A stretch of DNA of 10,173 nucleotides from assembly GCA_023423995.1 (NCBI GenBank), contig JAFAEL010000113.1, positions 1 through 10,173 on the forward strand, in the 5' to 3' direction. Source of the DNA: Pseudomonadota bacterium. GTDB lineage: Bacteria > Pseudomonadota > Alphaproteobacteria > Rhizobiales > Beijerinckiaceae. A program made the translations under genes and the position numbers. The notes beneath the pieces were generated by a model. It had not been told where the DNA came from. It saw only the letters and a program-made list of their open reading frames with translations, and made no database searches. Shown piece by piece: positions 5,864 to 10,173 of the stretch. Positions within the stretch are counted from its first letter, which is position 1. Each line of letters opens with the position of its first letter.

Positions 5864-8800
5864 TGCAACAAGCCTCTCCGGGACTGTGCGTCCGCCTGAA
5901 CGACTTCCAGTACCGGGGCGACCACGCTCATGTCGACCTCGGTGCCGGCATGACGGTCATAAAGGGCCTGCGTGACGCGCGCCTCGTCGTCCGGAGCGCC
6001 GGAATGAACGGACGCGATGATGGTCTCGGCGAGACCCGGGACCGTCAAGGCGCCGACCGACCCGCTCGGCGGCGAGCTCAGCTCGAACCGGTCCTGGAGG
6101 CCGGTCGCGAGTTCGATCGCCATCAGCGAATCGAGGCCGATCTCCGATAGTCTCTTGCCGAGCGCGACGTCCTGCTTGGGGACGCGGAGCACGGTCGCGA
6201 TCTCCTCGACGATGACCTCGATCACCTGCTTTCGGACCGCATCCGCCTCCTGCGAGCCGACGAGCGCACGCAGGTCGATCGTCTTGCGGTCGCTCGACTC
6301 GATCGCGCCGCCCTCGCGGACCAGGGCCGCGAAGGTGGGCGAGGCGAGCGCGGGCAGGCGGCGCGCCGCCGACCAGTCGAGCGAGCCGACCGCCATCACG
6401 GCCTCGTTCACGTCCGCCGGATCGCGCGCGAGCGCCTGAGCCATCAGGTCCAGGGCTTCCCGAGCCGGCATCGCCTTCACGCCGACGCGCTTGGCAAGAG
6501 ACTCGGCCAGCCCCTTCTGGCGGGCGAGGACGCCCACGTCGCCGATCGCGCCCCAGGCGAAGGCCGTTCCCGGAAGACCCGCCTGGCGGCGGCTGCGGGC
6601 GACGCCCTCCAGGTAGCCGTTCGCGGCCACATAGGCAGCCTGGCCCGGATTTCCGACAAAGGTCGTGATGGAAGAGAACAGGACGAAGTAGTCGAGCTTG
6701 TCCTCCCGGGTGAGCCGGTCGAGATGGCTGACGCCCGTGACCTTGGGCCGGAGGGTGCTGGCGAACTGCTCCTCGGTCATGTTTGCGATGAGGCTGTCTT
6801 CCAGGACCATCGCGGCATGCATGATGCCGGCGAGGGGCGGCATGTCGGCCCGGATCTGCTTCAGGAGCGACTTCAGGCTCTTCTCGTCGGCGACATCGCA
6901 GGCGACCGGGCGCACGTCGACGCCGCGGGCCTGCAACTCGGCCACGACGGCCTGCGCCTCCGGCGTCGCGGCCCCGTTGCGGCCGGTCAGGACGAGGTGC
7001 TTCACGCCGCGATCGGCCAGCCAGCGCGCCGTCTCCAGCCCGAAGCCGCCGAAGCCGCCGGTGAGAAGATGCGTGCGCGCGGGGTCGAAGCGGAAATCCG
7101 GTTCGCCCGACACCGCGACCGGCTCGGTCGGGGGGCGCAGCACGATCTTACCGATGTGCCCCGATTGCTGCATGAGCCGGAAGGCGTCGACAGTCTCGCC
7201 GGCCGGGTAGACCCGGTAAGGCAGAGGCTTGAAGGCGCCCGCCTCGAACAGCTCGATGATCTCGCCGAAGATCTCCGAAGCCCGGTCGCGGTCGGACAGG
7301 AGCTGGTCCACGTCCACACCGAAATAGGAGAGGTTGCGGCGGAACGGGCGCAGGCCGATCCGGGTATTAGCGACATAGTCGCGCTTGCCGAGTTCGATGA
7401 AGCGCCCGAACGGCTTCAGGACGCCGAGGCCCCGCTCCATCGCCTCGCCCGCCAGGCTGTTCAGCACGATGCCGACGCCGTCCGGGCAGATGTCGCGGAT
7501 CTCATCCGCGAAGGCCGAGGAGCGCGAGTTCAGGACGTGCTCGACGCCGAGCGAACGAAGGAGCTCACGCTTTTCGCGCGAGCCTGCCGTCGCGATGATC
7601 TTCGCGCCGCGATGCTGGGCGATCTGGACGGCCGCGAGACCAACGCCGCCCGCGGCGCCGTGGATCAGCACCCACTCGTCCCGGCGCATGCCGGCGAGCG
7701 TGACCAGCGCGTAATAGGCGGTGAGGAAGGGGACCGGAATCGTCGCCGCCGCTTCCGTCTCGACCCCTTCCGGGATCTTCGCCACCACGTTCTGCGGCAC
7801 GGCGGCGACCGTGGCGAAGGCCGATGGCGCAAAGGCGATGACGCGGTCGCCCGCCTTGAAGCGGGTGACGCCCTCGCCGACGCGGATCACCGTGCCGGCG
7901 CATTCGAGCCCGAGCGTCGGGCCGGCGAAGCCGTCCTCGAGGATGTCGTCCGGCAGGAGCGACATCGCCCACATCACGTCGCGGAAGTTGAGGCCGGTGG
8001 CCTCCACGGCGATCTCCACCTCGCCAGCCGCGGCCGAGGGACGGTCGATGCCGATCCACGAAAGGCCGGCGAGTCCGCCGACGATGCCCCGCTCGAGCCG
8101 CGCCGCACCGGCCGCAGGTCCAGAGCCGCCGTCCGGCAGCGCCTCGACCCTAAGGACGCGCACGCCGTCGGAGGCGATCACGAAGTCCGTCTCCGTCTGC
8201 TCCGCAGCCATCAGGCAGCGCACGGCCTCCGCGACCGCGTCTTGCGAGACCTCCGAGGACGCCGACACGCGCCGGATTGCGATGTTCGGCGTCTCGTTGG
8301 CGAGCGTGCGAGCGAAGGAGAGGAGCGCGACCGTGACGGGGTCTGCCAACGCGGCTCCAGGAGCCGTGGAGGGGGACAGGATCCACAGCTCGGCCTTTTC
8401 CTGAGAGGCCGTCGCGGCGCAGGCCTTCAGCTCCTGGCAGAGCGCCTGGACGAGGTCGGCGCCGTCGCCGCCCCTGGATGGAGCAGGATTGGCCACGAAC
8501 AGCACGGTATCGGTGTTTGCTCCGCTCGCCGGCACGATTGCGCCGGGAAGGCGAAGGTCGACCTTGTGGCCATCCATTGCGAGGAGGGCGTCGAGCCGCG
8601 CAGGAAGCTCGCCGTCCTCGCCAAGGGACGTCGCCTCGATGCGGATGTTGCGCTCGGGGACGGCCGGAGCCGCATGGGCCCGCGGCGGTTCGGCGACGAG
8701 CAGGATGGCCGCCTCGCGCCCGAGCCCGATCGCGGTCGCCGTGACCTCGGCGAAGCCGCTCGCCTGGAGGGCGGACGTCCAGCCCTCCTCGTTCTGGAGC

Positions 8801-10173
8801 GGGCTCACCGGGAACTCGGCCGAGAGCTCGGTGTCGAACCAGCCCTCGTTCATGCCGAGCGTCAGGTCGCGGAAATGGGACGGCAGCGGCTCGATGGCGG
8901 TAAGGAGGCCGCCGGGCGCGATGGCCTCGCGAACCTTGCCAAGGGCGGCCGGTCCGATCCGGTAAAGCCGCTCCGCCGCAAGCGCGATATCGAAGGCCTC
9001 CTTCCCGAGCTCGTCGGCAGTCTCGACCAGTGCCAGGCCATGCCCACCGCCGAGGGCCAGACGGGCCCGCTCGAGGCGGCGTGCGTCCGGCTCGAAGACC
9101 GTCAGGCGGATCCTGTCCGCATCGGCGAGGTGCTTCAGCGCGTGAGAAAGCGGGCCGTAGCCGATCTGAAGGACGTTGCGGGCGCGACCATCGAGATCGA
9201 AGAGCTTGGCCTCGTTGGCGAGCCTCTCCAGAACCTCGCTTGCGCCGCGCACGGAGACGCCTCCGAGCTCGAAGCCGTCGATCGTGGCCGATGCCGGAGA
9301 GAGCGCCGACTCCGGGTCGAGCTCGCCATTCTGGATCGTCGCGCCGATGGCGGAGGCGAGAAGCATCTCCGCCGAGCGGGCCGGGCTTTCGCCGACGAGC
9401 GTGCGGAGCACGAGCGCCGGGTTCGGCAGCTTGGCGGCCTTCGCGAGCACCCAGCCGTCATCGTTCGGGGTCGCCAGCCCGCTCAGCTCGAGCGAGTGGA
9501 GGATCGCGGCCAGCCAGGCCGCCGTCTCAGCCGGGAAGGAGGCAAGCTTCTCCCGAGAGATGGTCAGCGAAGGGTCGATGCGACGGGCGATCTCGTAGGA
9601 GGCCGAGGTCGCCCAGCCCTCCAGGAGGAGCTGCTCCTGGCTCTCCTCGGCGACATCGCCGAGCGCGAGCCCGAGCCGGGAGGCGCCCTCAAGCAGGGCT
9701 TGGGTGTCGGTGCCAACCCCCTTCCGGCCAATGACCTTGCTGTCGCCGGGGACGGCGTTCATCAGTAGCGCCCGCTCGGCGAGCAGGGTGCCGCGCTGCA
9801 CGCGCGCGGCCTGGAACCGGACCTCGCTCAACGCGCCGATCGGCTGGCCGTCAGCGTCGAACAGGGTGAATTCGGAGAGGATCGAGCGTTCGCCGGCGCG
9901 GGTGATCTCGATCAGCGCCTTGGCGGGCAGGGCGCCCGAGCGCGCAAGCCGGATATGGCCGAACCGAACCGGAAGGTAGGCCGTCCCGCGGCGCTCGGCG
10001 CCGAGGCTCGAGAAAAGAGCGAACAGCCCGTGGAAGCAGGCGTCGAGCCGCGCCGGGTCGAGCCGGTAGTCGCCATGGGCCGCGGAAGGCTCGAGCTCGA
10101 CCACGATCGCCTTGTCGCCGACGCGGGTCACCGATTTCAGGAGACGGAATTCGGGCCCGTAATGCAGGCCAAC
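5860..10173 (-). CDS. Type I polyketide synthase / FAS-like megasynthase, C-terminal part (DH-psiMT-psiKR-ER-KR-ACP)
   Basis: The frame is open at the right edge, so 1437 C-terminal residues are visible, counted from base 10173. It opens in the dehydratase (GLHYGPEFRLL, residues 2-12; catalytic Asp44 in LDACFH). A methyltransferase-like region (about 315-500) follows, whose cofactor loop is LQIGYGPLS (335-343), lacking the usual glycine pattern. Next is a structural KR half (about 510-680), then an enoylreductase (about 700-1010) with HGAAGGVG at 838-845. The ketoreductase has TGGFGGFG at 1038-1045, Lys1144, Ser1167/1168, Tyr1181 and Asn1185. The ACP carries GLDSL, with Ser1349 as the phosphopantetheine site. 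The ER has Leu740 where many methyl-branching ERs have Tyr. KS and AT should lie beyond the window. This order matches animal-type FAS and rhizobial RkpA, but without a thioesterase. Intact DH, ER and KR motifs predict full reduction, so a saturated acyl chain, probably made iteratively. About 50 residues follow the ACP. Confidence 0.93.
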   Translation of the reverse strand, partial: VGLHYGPEFRLLKSVTRVGDKAIVVELEPSAAHGDYRLDPARLDACFHGLFALFSSLGAERRGTAYLPVRFGHIRLARSGALPAKALIEITRAGERSILSEFTLFDADGQPIGALSEVRFQAARVQRGTLLAERALLMNAVPGDSKVIGRKGVGTDTQALLEGASRLGLALGDVAEESQEQLLLEGWATSASYEIARRIDPSLTISREKLASFPAETAAWLAAILHSLELSGLATPNDDGWVLAKAAKLPNPALVLRTLVGESPARSAEMLLASAIGATIQNGELDPESALSPASATIDGFELGGVSVRGASEVLERLANEAKLFDLDGRARNVLQIGYGPLSHALKHLADADRIRLTVFEPDARRLERARLALGGGHGLALVETADELGKEAFDIALAAERLYRIGPAALGKVREAIAPGGLLTAIEPLPSHFRDLTLGMNEGWFDTELSAEFPVSPLQNEEGWTSALQASGFAEVTATAIGLGREAAILLVAEPPRAHAAPAVPERNIRIEATSLGEDGELPARLDALLAMDGHKVDLRLPGAIVPASGANTDTVLFVANPAPSRGGDGADLVQALCQELKACAATASQEKAELWILSPSTAPGAALADPVTVALLSFARTLANETPNIAIRRVSASSEVSQDAVAEAVRCLMAAEQTETDFVIASDGVRVLRVEALPDGGSGPAAGAARLERGIVGGLAGLSWIGIDRPSAAAGEVEIAVEATGLNFRDVMWAMSLLPDDILEDGFAGPTLGLECAGTVIRVGEGVTRFKAGDRVIAFAPSAFATVAAVPQNVVAKIPEGVETEAAATIPVPFLTAYYALVTLAGMRRDEWVLIHGAAGGVGLAAVQIAQHRGAKIIATAGSREKRELLRSLGVEHVLNSRSSAFADEIRDICPDGVGIVLNSLAGEAMERGLGVLKPFGRFIELGKRDYVANTRIGLRPFRRNLSYFGVDVDQLLSDRDRASEIFGEIIELFEAGAFKPLPYRVYPAGETVDAFRLMQQSGHIGKIVLRPPTEPVAVSGEPDFRFDPARTHLLTGGFGGFGLETARWLADRGVKHLVLTGRNGAATPEAQAVVAELQARGVDVRPVACDVADEKSLKSLLKQIRADMPPLAGIMHAAMVLEDSLIANMTEEQFASTLRPKVTGVSHLDRLTREDKLDYFVLFSSITTFVGNPGQAAYVAANGYLEGVARSRRQAGLPGTAFAWGAIGDVGVLARQKGLAESLAKRVGVKAMPAREALDLMAQALARDPADVNEAVMAVGSLDWSAARRLPALASPTFAALVREGGAIESSDRKTIDLRALVGSQEADAVRKQVIEVIVEEIATVLRVPKQDVALGKRLSEIGLDSLMAIELATGLQDRFELSSPPSGSVGALTVPGLAETIIASVHSGAPDDEARVTQALYDRHAGTEVDMSVVAPVLEVVQADAQSRRGLLQ
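5873..5879 (-). promoter_or_regulatory. Ribosome binding site supporting the GTG start of the oxoamine synthase
   Basis: On the minus strand GGAGAGG lies inside the last codons of the PKS, 9 nt before the GTG at 5863. It supports GTG as the true start and suggests that the oxoamine synthase is translated efficiently as the ribosome finishes the PKS. Confidence 0.7.

Noticed and set aside
4598..5899. A 433-codon open frame on the plus strand
   Set aside because: It is the complementary shadow of the oxoamine synthase, with no recognisable domain or convincing start.
6724..9768. A 1014-codon open frame on the plus strand opposite the PKS
   Set aside because: It lies wholly antisense to a protein with clear ER and KR motifs. 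Its composition is rich in Arg, Gly, Asp, Glu and His with no recognisable domain, as expected from the complementary frame of GC-biased codons.

Overview
The window is GC-rich with few intergenic gaps and strongly GC-biased third codon positions. Together with the gene content, this suggests an alphaproteobacterium of the Hyphomicrobiales (Methylobacterium-like). That placement is inference from composition and family resemblance, not from a marker gene.

Layout. Left edge (1-539, minus): a small membrane-anchored DUF2939-type protein that runs off the window. Next is a divergent gap (540-741), then a monocistronic D-2-hydroxyacid dehydrogenase on the plus strand (742-1707). A 271-bp convergent gap (1708-1978) holds two strong hairpins in tandem and one weaker one. 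The rest of the window (1979-10173, minus) is one tightly packed operon that starts beyond the right edge. In transcription order it encodes: the C-terminal 1437 residues of a large fatty-acid-synthase-like type I polyketide synthase (end of DH, degenerate methyltransferase, structural KR, ER, KR, ACP); an alpha-oxoamine synthase (PLP enzyme); a WbpA-type UDP-GlcNAc 6-dehydrogenase; and a WbpE-type sugar aminotransferase. The first three genes are joined by 4-nt (GTGA) and 1-nt (TGATG) stop/start overlaps. The last follows after 37 nt.

How the genes may work together. The synthase has reductive domains with intact motifs, which predicts a saturated acyl chain. It ends in an ACP without a thioesterase. 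The next gene encodes an enzyme family that condenses acyl thioesters with an amino acid and releases CO2, so it is the likely chain-release step, giving an alpha-amino ketone or related amino lipid. A PKS/FAS-like protein beside such an enzyme recalls rkpA and rkpG of the Sinorhizobium capsular (K-antigen) locus. The last two genes belong to the pathway from UDP-GlcNAc to UDP-2,3-diamino-uronic acids used in O-antigens and capsules. The operon therefore looks like a lipid-plus-aminosugar surface polysaccharide module. Two enzymes normally needed between WbpA and WbpE, or after WbpE, are not in the window.
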